NCBI GenBank assembly: GCA_907165065.1
Contig: OU015523.1
Location: 22,781,834-22,845,833, forward strand
Direction of reading: 5' to 3'
DNA: 64,000 nucleotides
Origin: Caprimulgus europaeus
Lineage: Eukaryota > Chordata > Aves > Caprimulgiformes > Caprimulgidae
Both the position numbers and the translations under genes were made by a program. Each line of letters opens with the position of its first letter. Within the stretch, counting starts at the first letter, position 1. The notes under the pieces are model-generated. The model did no database searches and had not been told where the DNA came from. It saw only the letters and a program-made list of their open reading frames with translations. Shown here piece after piece: positions 1 to 12,750 of the stretch.

Positions 1-1640
1 TATTTTAATCTACTTTCCATTCATCTTTTGTATTAAACATTATGCACAGATGCTGATATGAGATAATAATATAAAAATATCTTGTAAATTAAGGAAGTCA
101 CAGAAGTGATGCATATCCTTCATTTGCTTTCAGAGGTAAACCATTATAAAAGATTTATCCCTTGATAAATGGAATACTTCAGCCTCTAGCATCACTAAAA
201 CCAGAACATATGGGTTCCTTATTAATTTATGAAATAGAGTTTACCATCTCCAGCAACACAGTCACAGATACACAAAATAATGTTGTTTACCCTGAAATTC
301 TAATTACTTTAGAACCATAATTCAACTAGTATTATTAGTTTTCCAGCACTATGCTTGACATTAAGACAAGCTTTAAAAGCTGTAGTAAATTTGAGTTAAT
401 AATTTGGTGCAACTGCTACAAACATAGTTATTCCCTGTGGCTGACCTATGGGTTATTGCACTTTAATATGGAATTATCACAAAATTAAGAAGCAAAATAG
501 ATCTATAGTGTGCTATTTATTCAACTGTATATATTAATTAGACCTTACTAAATAGAAAATAGAACCATATCAAATACATTTTATAAATTGATATTACAAT
601 AGTACATGTTGCCATGCAGTAAATCCTCAGGTTATATCAAAACTAGTTTTAACTTTTAATATGTCTCTTTTATTATCCATTAAGGTTTCAATTATTTTTA
701 GTACAGTTGCATAGTTATAATTTGAGTTAATTTCAGACAATATAAGCTCACAGTGTTTTTGACAGAAAGATCAACTTTTCCAAGTGTCTGCATAAGAACT
801 TGGAGATAATGGACTTTCTAGAAGTGAAAGAGAAGACTGAACGGCACTGAAAATTAAAAGGTTTCTTCAGTAAATATTTTGACCCACACCTACTCCGTCA
901 TGAAATTTAACAGTTCAGTAAGTAGCTGAAAATGATAGATCCTACTTGAATACACAAAAATGCCCCGTATGCTACTATATTTAACCTTCCATGATTCTGT
1001 ACAGCTTCACTAAATACTGAACTATTGTGATATTAGGCTTTTCTAGGACTTTCACAACACAAAAATGTTTAACGCTTCTGGACCTAAAAGCCTATATTGA
1101 AAAAGAGATTGAAGGCAGAATCCAAAAGAATATTTGAGCTTATAAAAACTTGACCTCTAAATGCCTTGGTCCTTGAGTGAAATCTCCACTATTAATTTGT
1201 GGCACAAACAGTCTAAAAAAATCTTGTTATAGTTATTTGTGCTTCTGGCAACACCAAACTACTTAACCATAACAAGGTCCCAGATTTCAGAAATGTATTT
1301 TTCTCATGAAGGACTAGTGTGTTTTTTGTATGTAGATAGTTGAATGTCTTTAGATTGAAAGAGATGAAAATTTCACAAGAACATTCTCTTAACAACCATG
1401 AAAACTTTTGCATGTGATTGCCAAAATCCTTCAGAGTAACAGTAAAGAATATATAGAACAAAAATATAAAAGTTTAGCTATGCACCTCTACTTTGTACCT
1501 CAACAAAGATGTATTGCTTATCCTTCACCCAGTAAATTAAAATACTAAATATTCTGCTTTGGCAATAAACCTCTATTACATACTTTATAATCTAAGGCAA
1601 GTCTTCTATACAGCCTGTAACATTATGCTTTATTTATTAA
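1..1640. other. AT-rich sequence, no gene seen
   Basis: Short scattered reading frames only, with no recognisable protein, RNA gene or repeat family. It looks like intergenic or intronic DNA. Confidence 0.6.
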
Positions 1641-1649
1641 TTAACTTTA

Positions 1650-3840
1650 ATTTCTCAGCTTTTTTCCATTGCTTTGAGTGTGTTTTTTACCAGCCCATTG
1701 CATCCTTTGACTTTCCTGGAGGCTGGTGCATGATAGGGGATGTGATACACCCACTCAATGCCATGTTCTTTGGCCCAAGTGTCTATGAGATTGTTTCGGA
1801 AATGAGTCCCATTGTCCGACTCAATTCTGTCTCGGGTGCCATGTTGCCACAAGACCTGCTTTTCAAGGCCTAGAATAGTGTTTCGGGCAATGGCATGGGG
1901 CACAGCACCCAGTGTTTGCTTCCACCATGGTGAGCACATAACACTTGCCACTGTGGGTTTGTGGGAGCATGATATAGTCAATTTGCCAGGCCTCTCCATA
2001 ATTATTTTTTAAACATCGTCCTCCATACCAAAGAGGTCTTAACCTCTTGGCTTGTTTGATTGTAGCACATGTTTCACACTCATTAATGTCTTGTGTGATA
2101 ATATCCATGGTTATGTCCACTCCTTGATCATAAGCCCATCTATATGTTGCACATCTTCCCTGATGGCCTGAGGCATCATGGGGCCAGCGGGCTAAAAATT
2201 TTTCACCCTTATGTTGCCAGTCCAGGTCTACTTGAGGCACTTTGATCTTAACAATCTTTGATCTAATCCACCTGTTGATTGTTTTGATGTTCTTCAGTGG
2301 CTTGACTTTTGGGCACATGAGCATCTACATGACATGTCTTGACAACCAGTCTCTCTAGCCAAGCAGCAATGTCCTGCCATAATTCAGCAGCCCAGTTGAG
2401 TTTGCCTCTGTGCTGCCAGTTGTCTTGTTTCCATTGCTGTAACCACCCCCACAGGGTATTTGCCACCATCTATGAGTTTTTATAGAGGTAGAACATTGGC
2501 CACTTTTCTCGTTCAGCAGTGTCCAAGGCCAGCTGGATGGCTTTTACCTCTGCAAACTGACTTGATCCATCTTTTCCTTCAGCAGCCTCAGCGACTCGTA
2601 GGGTGGGACTCCACATAGCAGTTTTCCACTTTCTATGTTTTCCTACAATACGACAGGACCCATCAGTGAACAGGGCATATCGTTTCTCATTATCTGGTAG
2701 TTCATTGTATAGTAGAGCCATTCCTTCCTCAAACATCATCTTCTGGTAACATTCCCAATTTTTGCTTTCTGGACAGTTCATGATCATTTCCAGAATTCCT
2801 GGGTGACTGGGGCTTCCAATTTGAGCCTGTTGTGTGATCAGTGTGACCCCCTTACTCCATGTGGCATCAGTTGTGTGGTGTATATAGGGAACACTCCTTT
2901 TGAATATCCAACCCAGCATGGGCAATTGGGGTGCCAAGAGGAGCTGTGCTTCAGTACTGATCACTTCTGAAGCATCTTGAACTCCCTCATACATTGCCAA
3001 TATCTTTTTTTCAGTTGGAGTATATCAGGTCTCTGATCCTCTGTATCCACAACTCCAAAACCTCAGGGGTCAACCTCAAGTCTTCCCTGGTACTTTCTGT
3101 CAGAGGCTCCAGGTTGGTCCATTGTCTCCACCTGTGGTGTAGAGAACTTTTTTAACACCTTGTCCTGTCCAGACTGCCCCAAGGACTACTGCATGGACTA
3201 TCTCCTGTTTAATTTGTTCAAAGGCTTGTCGTTGTTCAAGACAACAAAAAAATCATTTTTCTTTTGGGTCACCTGGTAGAGGGGGCTCACGGTCTCACTG
3301 TAATTTGGAATGTGCATTCTCCAGAAACCCACAATGCCTAAGAAGGTTTGTGCTTCCTTCTTGTTAGTTGGTGGGAACATAGTTGTTATTTTATTGATCA
3401 CATCCATTGGGATCTGACGGTGTCCATCTTGCCATTTTTTTCCCAAAAACTGGATCTCCTGAGCAGGTCCCTTGACCTTGCTTTGTTTTATAACAAAACT
3501 GGCTCTCAGAAGGATTTAGATTATTTTCTTCCCTTTCTCAAAAACTTCTTCTTCAGTATTGCCTCACGCAACGATGTCATCAATGTATTGCAGGTGTTCT
3601 GGAGCTCCACTCTGCTCCAAGGCAGTCTCGATCTGTCCATGGCAAATGGTGGGGCTGTGTTTCCACCTCTGGGTCAATTGATTTCCAAGTGTACTGAACA
3701 CCCCTTCAGGTGAAATCAAACTGTGACTTGCACTCTGTTGCCAAAGGAATGGAGAAAAACACATTAGCAATGTCTATGGTGGCGTACCACTTCGCTGCCT
3801 TTGACTCCAGTTAACATTGCAGCTCTCGTAGTTCTAAATG
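1650..3840 (-). mobile_element. Broken ERVL-type endogenous retrovirus pol block
   Basis: This is a fossil pol region read on the minus strand. Going from high to low coordinates, the parts are as follows. Reverse transcriptase lies at about 3840-3200, with a YIDDIV-type catalytic motif near 3565-3590 and a TFLGIVGFWR-type connection motif near 3350. RNase H lies at about 3000-2270, with an FTDGSC motif and a later HVDAHVPKS stretch. The integrase HH-CC zinc-binding part lies at about 2230-2040, and the integrase core, with its SDNGTHF motif, at about 1900-1650. The wording of these motifs, especially the integrase core, resembles avian ERVL (class III) copies as I remember them. No LTR, gag or env lies next to it, so both ends of the element are missing. 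It is broken into about half a dozen reading-frame pieces and looks old. The pol identity is clear; the exact family is inferred. Confidence 0.9.
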
Positions 3841-5117
3841 ACCATTGTACTTCTTGTTTACACGATCAGAAATGCAATTCTAGCAAAAATTTGAGGTGTA
3901 CTAAAATGTTATCTAAAGACTACACATTTAAAACCACCACAATATAATTATATTTTATTTTAAATTATTGCTTCTCAAAGTCAGTGTTTTCCAGTGGAAG
4001 AAAATACATTTTTGATTTATTTTTTTTTTATGTATGAAAAAAAACCACTTTTACTTTTCTTCCATAAATTGTTTATGTAAAAATAAATTTATTAAAAATA
4101 ATAAGTTTCCCCTGAAAGTAAAGTTGTGATAAATTAAAAGAGCAATGTTTTGTATCCTTGTAATGCCTCACAGGAAAAATACCATATGGAAAAGTGTCAT
4201 GAATCTCTGGATTATGACAGTACATTCAAGGTGTCTATTCATATTTTATATCTAAAAGAAGAGAAAGTGAATTCTGATAGGAAACAGTTCACACACAGAG
4301 CTTCTTTGATAGATCAGGATAGGAACATAAGTTACTTGATCCACAACTGGCATGGAATGCTCTGGCAAAATTCTACATTAAGACTTCTATTTTTCCATGA
4401 TTCACAATTCTTCTAAAAATAAACTTTTATATCAAATTTTAGTAAAAAGATTCCCCTTCAAAAAAAGTTCTATCTTTAATGAAAAACCACATATATCACT
4501 AAAACTACCTTTAGTCTTATTACATAAGATTTTTTCAAGTGTAGAGATAATAAAAACCTTTTGAAGTCAAGTTTAACTACTGTTACATTTTGAATTTAAG
4601 ATTAATCTCAAGTTAATATAAAAGTATCAAATACTTTTCTACAAAGCAAACTACAAAAGTTATTTTTAATTTAATAATATATAAATCACAGTAAAAATTT
4701 AATTTAAAGCTACATAAAAGCTTCCATTCTTCATGATGTGAAAATTAAATACTGAGGTAAATTTCAAATATCGTTAGCATCATTATCATAGAAAACCAAT
4801 ACTGGACCTGTTTAATTTTTTATGTCTTGCTTTCATCTCAAGTAAACAATCTGTCAGGATGACTAAGTCACAGCTAATGATACATGCACAGTATGAAACA
4901 ACCTTAATAATATATCGTAAATATTATAGTGTATGATAACAGTATTTCAAGGACAAGATGTATACTACACAGAACAAAATCAGATACAGATATTTTAACA
5001 GCTGAAAAACATAAATCATACAGTGAAGAACAATTGCAACAAGTTGCCTCAGGATAGCTCTAAGTGACTTCTCATTAATTTCTATAAACTTAACATATCC
5101 AAGATTAATCTCTCCAT
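3841..5117. other. AT-rich sequence, no gene seen
   Basis: Very AT-rich with short A and T runs. I see no retroviral gag or LTR here, although it lies directly 5' of the minus-strand pol fossil. Confidence 0.55.
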
Positions 5118-5122
5118 ACTTT

Positions 5123-5883
5123 TGTGAGGAACTGCACTGTCTCAAAGATTACTTGCAGGGACGGTCACAAGACCATTGGGTTCTGGAAACCCCGACTTGT
5201 GAAGGCGCCCTGCCCGTAAGACAATCTTTGAGCCACGGGGTGATGTGAGGAACTACACTATTGTCTTGTCTCAAAGATTGTTTGCAAGATCGTTGGCAAG
5301 ATTGTTTTCACAAGACCACTGGGTTTTGGAAACCCTGACTTGTGAAGATGCCCTGCCCACTTGTGAAATGCCCTGCCCGCAGGAGGTCTTCTGCCCAGAC
5401 ATGTCCCTGCTCTAGTGCTGGGGTCACAAAGAGACGTGCCATTGCTATGGTAACCACAGCCCTGGAAGGGGTACTTAAGGAAGACCTGCATGGGCAACAG
5501 CAAGCAGGGGAGAAAGAGAGAGAAGAAGAGGGACAGAGAGGACGACCACCTGACTGCCTGACCGCACCACGCCACGCTGCACCACTGCTGGAACAGGCTA
5601 CTGAGACCTCCTCACCTGCCCCTTCACCATCGCCTTGCCGCTGGACCCGTGGTGGTGACTGTTCTTGCTGCCCTATCCAGACTCCTTGCTTCATTTCCAT
5701 CTTTCTTTCCATTCTGTCCTATCGCTACCTTCTTTATTTCTTTTTCTTTTGGTAATAAACGGTGTTTCGGGAATGCGGCATTTGACCTCGTTTGTGTCTT
5801 AATCTCGCTCTTGGGAACATATCGAAACCTTTCCCCGACATCGGATCGGGATATTTGAATGATCCCGACATCAGATCGGGACA
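5123..5883 (+). mobile_element. Solo LTR, family I (TGTGAGG...GGGACA)
   Basis: The element begins TGTGAGGAAC and ends GGGACA. It is flanked by exact 5-bp repeats ACTTT (5118-5122 and 5884-5888), the expected footprint of integration. A TATA-like TACTTAA lies at 5472-5478, an AATAAA poly(A) signal at 5754-5759, and a U5-like tail follows, so transcription would run on the plus strand. The first 121 bp (5123-5243) are repeated in tandem from 5244, terminal TG included. A second copy of the family lies at 61975-62705. A 5-bp duplication fits ERVL/class III elements, but without an internal region the class is inferred. Reading frames inside it are chance products of the GC-rich R region. The exact end repeats suggest a moderate age. 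Confidence 0.9.
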
Positions 5884-5888
5884 ACTTT

Positions 5889-8800
5889 GAAACAATGGGG
5901 TATATCATTATGAATACACTTGGTTAGTTGACCTTATCTACATTTTATAGTACATATTTTTATGTATTCTCTTCCCAAACACTATATTGAAAGAAAAGAC
6001 CACCTGCAATACAGTTCCAGATATTAATCAATATATCTTCTTAAGATGTGTTGAAATTGATAGGCTATGTATGAAGAAAAAGGTGATTTTATAAAAGGCC
6101 TGTATGTATTAATTTATAATAAAAGAGAGAGTAAAGACAATAATATGCATTTCTGAGTCTAAGTCATAGTAATTCATTTTTAAATCAGTAGAGACAACTT
6201 CACTGTATTTATACGAGGATAATCTTTACAGTAAATCTACAATTTTTTTAAACAGAATACATCTAATTTAATCATCAGAATGTGTTATCAATTAGTGTTG
6301 TTTTCCAAACCGACATACTACATAAAATATACTGGTTATTTAAAATTCAGCTATTTTCATCCGACAGGATTTAGGACAAAGCTTTACATGTCTATTTGTG
6401 TAATAAAGTGAGCCTGCAGTACAATTTAATACGAAATTGAATGAGCATGGAGGGAAGGATATCTAGCATACACAAAAAGACAGCTGATCTTTCTTATTGA
6501 AACCATATTTCATTTTTATACAGAACAAGCAGAAATTTACATTTATAAAAATCACTGTAGAAAGTTTTGTCTTTTACAACAGTACTCTTTGTGGAACTCC
6601 ATTACTACTGGCAACATTGTGGGTTGGCCAGAACTTGCAGCTTTGGAAAGATTAATTATTTCAAAGAAAGGTGATTTTTCTAATACATTATTTAGTTTTT
6701 CCCCCCAAAATGCTAGCACATTCCTTAATGCTATTAAGTGTTGCTTATCTTAAAGAAAGGCAATTGCAGCTTGAATTATTAAATAAACATTGAATTTTCA
6801 AAAAACCTGTAGTAGAATTTCATTTATCTCTAATTTATAGTAGCAATATATCAGCTAGTCTTGCTTGGCCTAACAAGAGTATAGCCCCATAAAACTGAAT
6901 ACTGATAAGTCTAAATGTACAATCTTAGTGGGGAAAAAAAGGCCAAAATGTTTTAAATGAAAGAGGTTGATTCATGCCACAGACTGGAGATTCAAGTAAC
7001 TTTTGGAAATAGAGCATATATTATTACACACTTGAGTTGTCTAACTGTGATATCTGGCCCTTGAGTAGTTCAGTGTCCGAAGACAAGAGCAGCAATGAGT
7101 GGCACTGATTATCTGAAGCATCCGACAGAAAAGGATCAGTTTGGAATAAAATCATCTTCCATTTCCAGAAAATACGCAAACATGATTCTCCAGGCAAAGG
7201 TTTTGGAAGGAAGAAAAAAAAAAAAAAAAGAAAAAAATCTTGATCATACTTGGCTGATGGTGTTTTTCACTTTTGCTCTATTGTAAATAATGTAAGTAAA
7301 TATTTAAAAGTTTAAGCTCAAAAAGAGAAGGAATTGCTGTATTTTCAAAAGCTTTATACAATGTCCTTGACTCTTTCTCTTTGGAATATATTAACAATTT
7401 TTAGGACTCTAACATTAAAAACTATATATTTACCAAAATTTCTAATCTTATATTACAATGCAATAGAATTGTCAAATATTTTATTTAGAGATTAATATGC
7501 AGCAAATTTAAAACAAGCTGTATTTTCCAGCTGTATGCATTCAGAAACAGCTCTATTTCAAGCTCCAGACTCATGTCTAATCCAAACCAACAGATAAAGT
7601 AGCTACATTCAACTTTTAATATTAGGCAATGTAAAATTATAGCACTCATTGTCAAATTTTGGAATTTTATACACAGACATGCACAGATGTTAATATTTGC
7701 CTTCCACATACTGACTTTAAAGCTTAATCTGTAACTAAAACTTGGATTTCATTTTGACATTTTACCAGCTGCTTACCAACTTACTGAGATAAATGATCTA
7801 TTTGGCATTATCTACACTTCTTCAGGTCTACCAGCAAAACTCTTGTATAGCTTTAGAAAGAAGAATATTTATATCTTGTCAAATCCTAGATTAACTCCCA
7901 GGTCATACAATTATCCTCAAAATATAACAACATAGCATATATTTAAAAGGAGTCAAAGTTTCCATGAAAGACTCATTATAATCTGTCATTATGATAACTT
8001 GGTATTTAAAAGTGTAGAAGTTACATTGAAGTGCAGAAAAACGTCCTTGTAGTAGCCACTATATCAAGAGTAAAAAAATTCTGTCAGTGCAGTCTGGATA
8101 AGTAGACTGTCTGACTAAGGAAGATAACTTCTCACAATAGCTGATGCAAGGGATTTCCGCTTGACCATGGTGATTGAGATTTTTCTGAAATAGTGAAAAA
8201 GCTGCATATTGGATAGCCACATATCATACTGGTTTCCATTCACTGACTTTAATTTTGTTTTCCTTTCAGGCCATGAGAAAATCAGAGGTGACAATCTCAA
8301 TTACATATATTCAAGAGAGTTTTAAGATAACATAATGAAAAATGTAGTCACAGAAATAGTGTTTAGATTTGGATCTGAACTGAATTTATGGCATGTTTCA
8401 GACTCAGAATAGGACCACATGTACTTCTGTGTAAGCACCAAATTCCTGAGTGGTATTTCATTAAAAAAATTGCAGTATTTCTGATAACAACAATTCCACT
8501 GTTTTCTGAATAGTCATTCCCATACAGTTCCTGGGGGATATAAACTGTGCCAAAAATCTCATATTAAAGAATTAAACTACTACAGGTCAAATCTTCTCAA
8601 ATTGAGCTATCCAAAGAATTTATATTCCACTGAGGAAGAGCAGTTAACTTGTATTAAAAAGGCATTTTAAATTAGTGTTTGAAAGAACAGAAAATGAACC
8701 AAACTTCTAGTTTTATAGATCTATATTCCAAAAACATAGCAAAATTACTCAGGGTGCAAAAAGAGCAAGACCAGTATTACTTTGTAACTACATTTGTTGC

Positions 8801-11400
8801 CACCAAAATAATAAACTTCTTTTCCTACTTCAATTACTGATAAACTTTCAAGGATTTAAGAGTGTTTTATTAGCTATTAGTGGTCAATGCATAGTGGTAA
8901 CTGTATAACACTTGTTATTTAAAGTGGTTTAACAGGCAAATAGATTTAATTTAAGTGTACAGCTGGGAATTTTCTGATTCTAACACAACTGCTGCTTTTG
9001 GATATGGAAAGAAGAAAGCAAAATTAATGTAGTTGTACTCCATGTTTTTTACTAATGTTTATAAACCAAAATATTTTTTTCTGAGAGATGAGAAAATCCA
9101 TACTTGAAGTGAAAATTTCAATTTGCTTTTTGAAACAATCCATCTCAGTGTTAGAGAAGAACTCTTTATTCATAGGGGCAGGTTTATTTTGGAAATAAAG
9201 AATTTGGGGTAAGATGACAATTTTTTAATAGCAGTTCAATATTGATCTTTGTGATGATCCTATCTGGAATTCAATACATCTTATTCAAGAATAAGGTAAC
9301 ATTTTTACACGTAGAAGCAATTTGCTTTGAGCCAGTGGCTCAGTAATACAGCAGGAACAGAAAAGAAAATCAGAGGAGGTATCTGCTTCAGTACTGATCT
9401 TTAAATATGAAATGTATCTGCCACCTTTAAAATTGTAGATTCAAGCTGTAAATACATTTTTAAACCACCATCAGCAAGTAATAATAGCAAATTGGATTTG
9501 AGCACTGAGACAGTGGATTTGATACTAAAATGTCTCTTTTGAAAAAGTATATCCTGCTTCACTACCACACTAAATTAAGACTGTAAGATAGAAAATTAAA
9601 GTTGCCACAACTGGCCTGCTCTATGCATCTGATGGGGTCTCATTAGAGTTCTTCCACTTCTATAGGTTTCACCATCTGAACCACAGAGATGAATTACTGC
9701 CTGTGAGAAGACCTCAGCTAGAAGAAGCCATGGATACTACCCAGGAGGACATGCAATGCATTTGTTGGCACATATACACAGGCACAGAAATACTCTTTCA
9801 ATGAAGGAGACTGAATCTGCTTATGACACCTGGAGAAAGAGAAGTGGTCTTAATGAATTCTGGCCTTTCACTTCATACTAAAATCAACTAATATTAAAAT
9901 GGACACAAAGTGTGATTACTAAGGTGTCAGTACCATCAAATTAAAAAAAAAGCACGCTGATCATGTAGCACTTCTAAAGGACTGTAAGTATATGCTTGCA
10001 TTTGACAAGTCAAATTGCCTATTTGCAATATTGTAATTTTCACTTCTAATAATGATGTTCACATCCTATGATCTATTGTTATGCAATAAAAATCAAACGG
10101 AAATAAAATTCATAATGTTTTTTAAAGAGGTTAATTCAATTGTGTTACCACACATCTCAAAGCCAAGGTATTATAAATAAAAAATTAGGAATTATTGTAA
10201 AAAGCATTATCAAAAATAGCTTCTCTCTATCTTCTTTTCAGAGGAGAGTAATAGTGTCCACACATTCAGAGACAATAATCTTATCATATATTTTAAACCT
10301 TTGAATTAGGCTGTAATTAGTATTATATTACAAAATAGAGATTGTAAAAAGTAGAACTTCTTTTGCATTATTTTTCCAGACAACATAATACCGGTAATCA
10401 GAGTGACTTCTTTAGTTATACTTGTTATTTATGTCTTCTTCTGAATCTTTGTATTTAAGTCAATCAGTAGTATTACAGTTAAAAATTAAGAATCCAGACA
10501 TAAGATTGTGAAGAGCATGGGTATAAATTAACAGTGCTAATACTCTATTCATTAGGCAGTGACTGACTGAAAAAGAATGGAAGGCACATTGACTTACCAG
10601 TTAGCCTGGCTTTGGAAAAACTGATTTGTATCAGAAACATTACCAGTTCAGTCATTTTTTTTCCAGAAGAAACAGTAGTTCCATTTGCAAGCAAGAGATG
10701 GTGAGATTATTTGTGAACACAAGTCTATTATAAAAATATAGGTATTAAAGACTCTTTAAGAGACAAACAGTGTAGGAAAGGTTAATTAGCTCGCTTGTTA
10801 TTTATGTATCTGAAAAAACATTTTCTCCAGAAAATGGTATATTTAATAAAAATATTACCTAGTAACTTCTGAATGGGTGAACTGTCTTTCCTCTGTGTAA
10901 CTTTTTTTTTCTTCTGTAATGTGAACACAACAAAGAAAGTAATAAGATCCTTGTATGTTAAGATAATTAGAGAATACTGTAAAATTAGATCCAAATTTTC
11001 TGCAGAATCATGCAATTAAAGTTTCTACTGAGATAAATGTAGTTTGATATGGAATAGATTTTTAAATTGTTGTTATTTCTTTTTCTTTCAAATACTTATT
11101 GTAGTTTTCTTTTTTTTTTTTTTTTTTTTAGCTCTATCTTGAGTTGCTATTAAGCAAAGAAACTTGAACTTAACTCTCTTTGAGGCCAGATATGAAATTC
11201 ATTCACCAGCAGCTAAATGAGTTTCCTAAGATTTTTTTCTTCTTTATTAGAAAATGAGGTTATATTATAAATTACTTTTCTGTCACATTCTTATGAAATC
11301 CCAGTGACTGTAGTGTGTCTAATATGCATTTGGGATGCTCACTATACAGTCTTAGGTTAAAAGGAAAGTGATCCTGCCAAGTTTACGCTACATCATTGTA
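5889..11400. other. AT-rich gene-free stretch
   Basis: About 5.5 kb of low-GC DNA with no coding, RNA or repeat family I can name. It holds an A-rich tract at about 7211-7238 and a run of about 20 T at 11110-11129. The small frame at 7095-7286 runs through the A-rich tract (poly-lysine) and has no coding character. Confidence 0.6.
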
Positions 11401-11820
11401 CCAGCGTGACAGGCTGGCCTTGGGACTGTCATGGAGTGTTTAGATGAAAGTGCAAATTAACAGAGTTTGATGCCAAGGTTTAGTCTATTACTTACAACAT
11501 GGAGGAAACATACAGAGGGAAAATTGTGTTTGAATCAATTTAGAATGATTTACAGAGGGACTGGAGATGCAAAATCTAAGGGAAACCCTCCTGTTGAGCC
11601 ATGAGGCTCAGAATGGACCTCCTTGCTTTCTAAAGTCCTTCTCAGAGAGAAGTTTAGGTGTGGCTGGATCCACTCCTGGCCCCAGAATTGGTCAGCAGTA
11701 TGTGGCTAAGGGATTGTATGTGTTTATAGTTAAAGGTTTATATGTGCACACCCAATTATCTATATTACTTAGCTGAGATTTCAAAGTTTCGTCATACTTA
11801 TTCCCAATCCACTTACCTTG

Positions 11821-12750
11821 TGTCTGGGCATCTGGTGTCAGTTTGCTCCTAAGACGGAACCCTAGGTTTCCCGAAGCAGACTCTCAGGCATTGTATTTTA
11901 TAAAAATAAATACTTTATTTAATAGAGTTCTACAGCAGCAGGGTCAGCTCAAGCTGGGTGCCTCCAGAGAGGGAGCCCCAGAACAAAGAAATCCCTGGGC
12001 AATTATACCTTTACAGACTATTGACCCACCCCTCATGCAATCGTCCAGTCCAGTAGTACATATTTGGATCTGGAATCTTCTTGATTCTCATTAGAATCCT
12101 TCACTGTCTTCAAACAGGCCTTATCTTGCCTGATTGCAGCTGCTGTTGATGGTTGTAGCGTTGGAGCCTCCATATCTTCTGATTTATTCTGGCTCTGGTG
12201 ACCCTGTTTAGACTAAGTAGGTACACGATCAGTAAATCCTAAGTGGAAATTTACAGTTTACGGCCTAAGGCTTCAGCAAATCTAGCTACATATGATGTTT
12301 AAGTAAAGCTAAGCAAACAACATACTAATTCACACAATATTATAATTCTAAGTGATTTATTTGATTTAAAACTTACTTATTTAAGCTAAACGACTAATAT
12401 ATCATAACACTAAGAACCATCCCTGCTAAAGGGGAAAGTTACCTGGTGTGCAGTTCAGTTGCCATCCAAGGAGAACTCAAGTTGGGCTCATCCAGCAATC
12501 TGTCATTGGTAGAAGATCTCATTGTTTTGTGAAGCACCACTGAGAGGTGTCCCAGATCAAAAGGAGATCACCACCGTGCAGTCATGCTGCCTAGCAGGGC
12601 GAGCTCTTAGAATACTCATTTAGGCTGTCATATTTATGTGATAAAGGGGTTGGCTCACAGTTTAATTGCATACAATGGGAACAACATGCATGAATGACAT
12701 GCTGTCTCAACCCACACAGTGGGTTTACAAGTGAGGCAATCTTTTTTACA
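11821..12750 (-). mobile_element. Candidate LTR of unclassified family
   Basis: Read on the minus strand, this block has the order of an LTR. A long U3-like part is followed by a TATAAT box (12002-12007), a GC-richer R-like segment, an AATAAA signal (11914-11919) and a U5-like tail running to about 11821. If the ends are 11821 and 12750, the element starts TGT and ends ACA, with flanking CCTTG and CCTTC (four of five bases agree). The U3 boundary is uncertain. I do not recognise the family. It could also be part of a longer retroelement block that continues to about 13970. Confidence 0.45.

Noticed and set aside
5342-5755. A 137-codon plus-strand frame and overlapping minus-strand frames
   Set aside because: They lie inside the LTR at 5123-5883. 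Length comes from the GC-rich R region, and the codon content shows no protein family.
7095-7286. A 63-codon frame with a Lys-rich stretch
   Set aside because: The Lys-rich part is a genomic A tract. No conserved motif, splice context or neighbour supports a gene.
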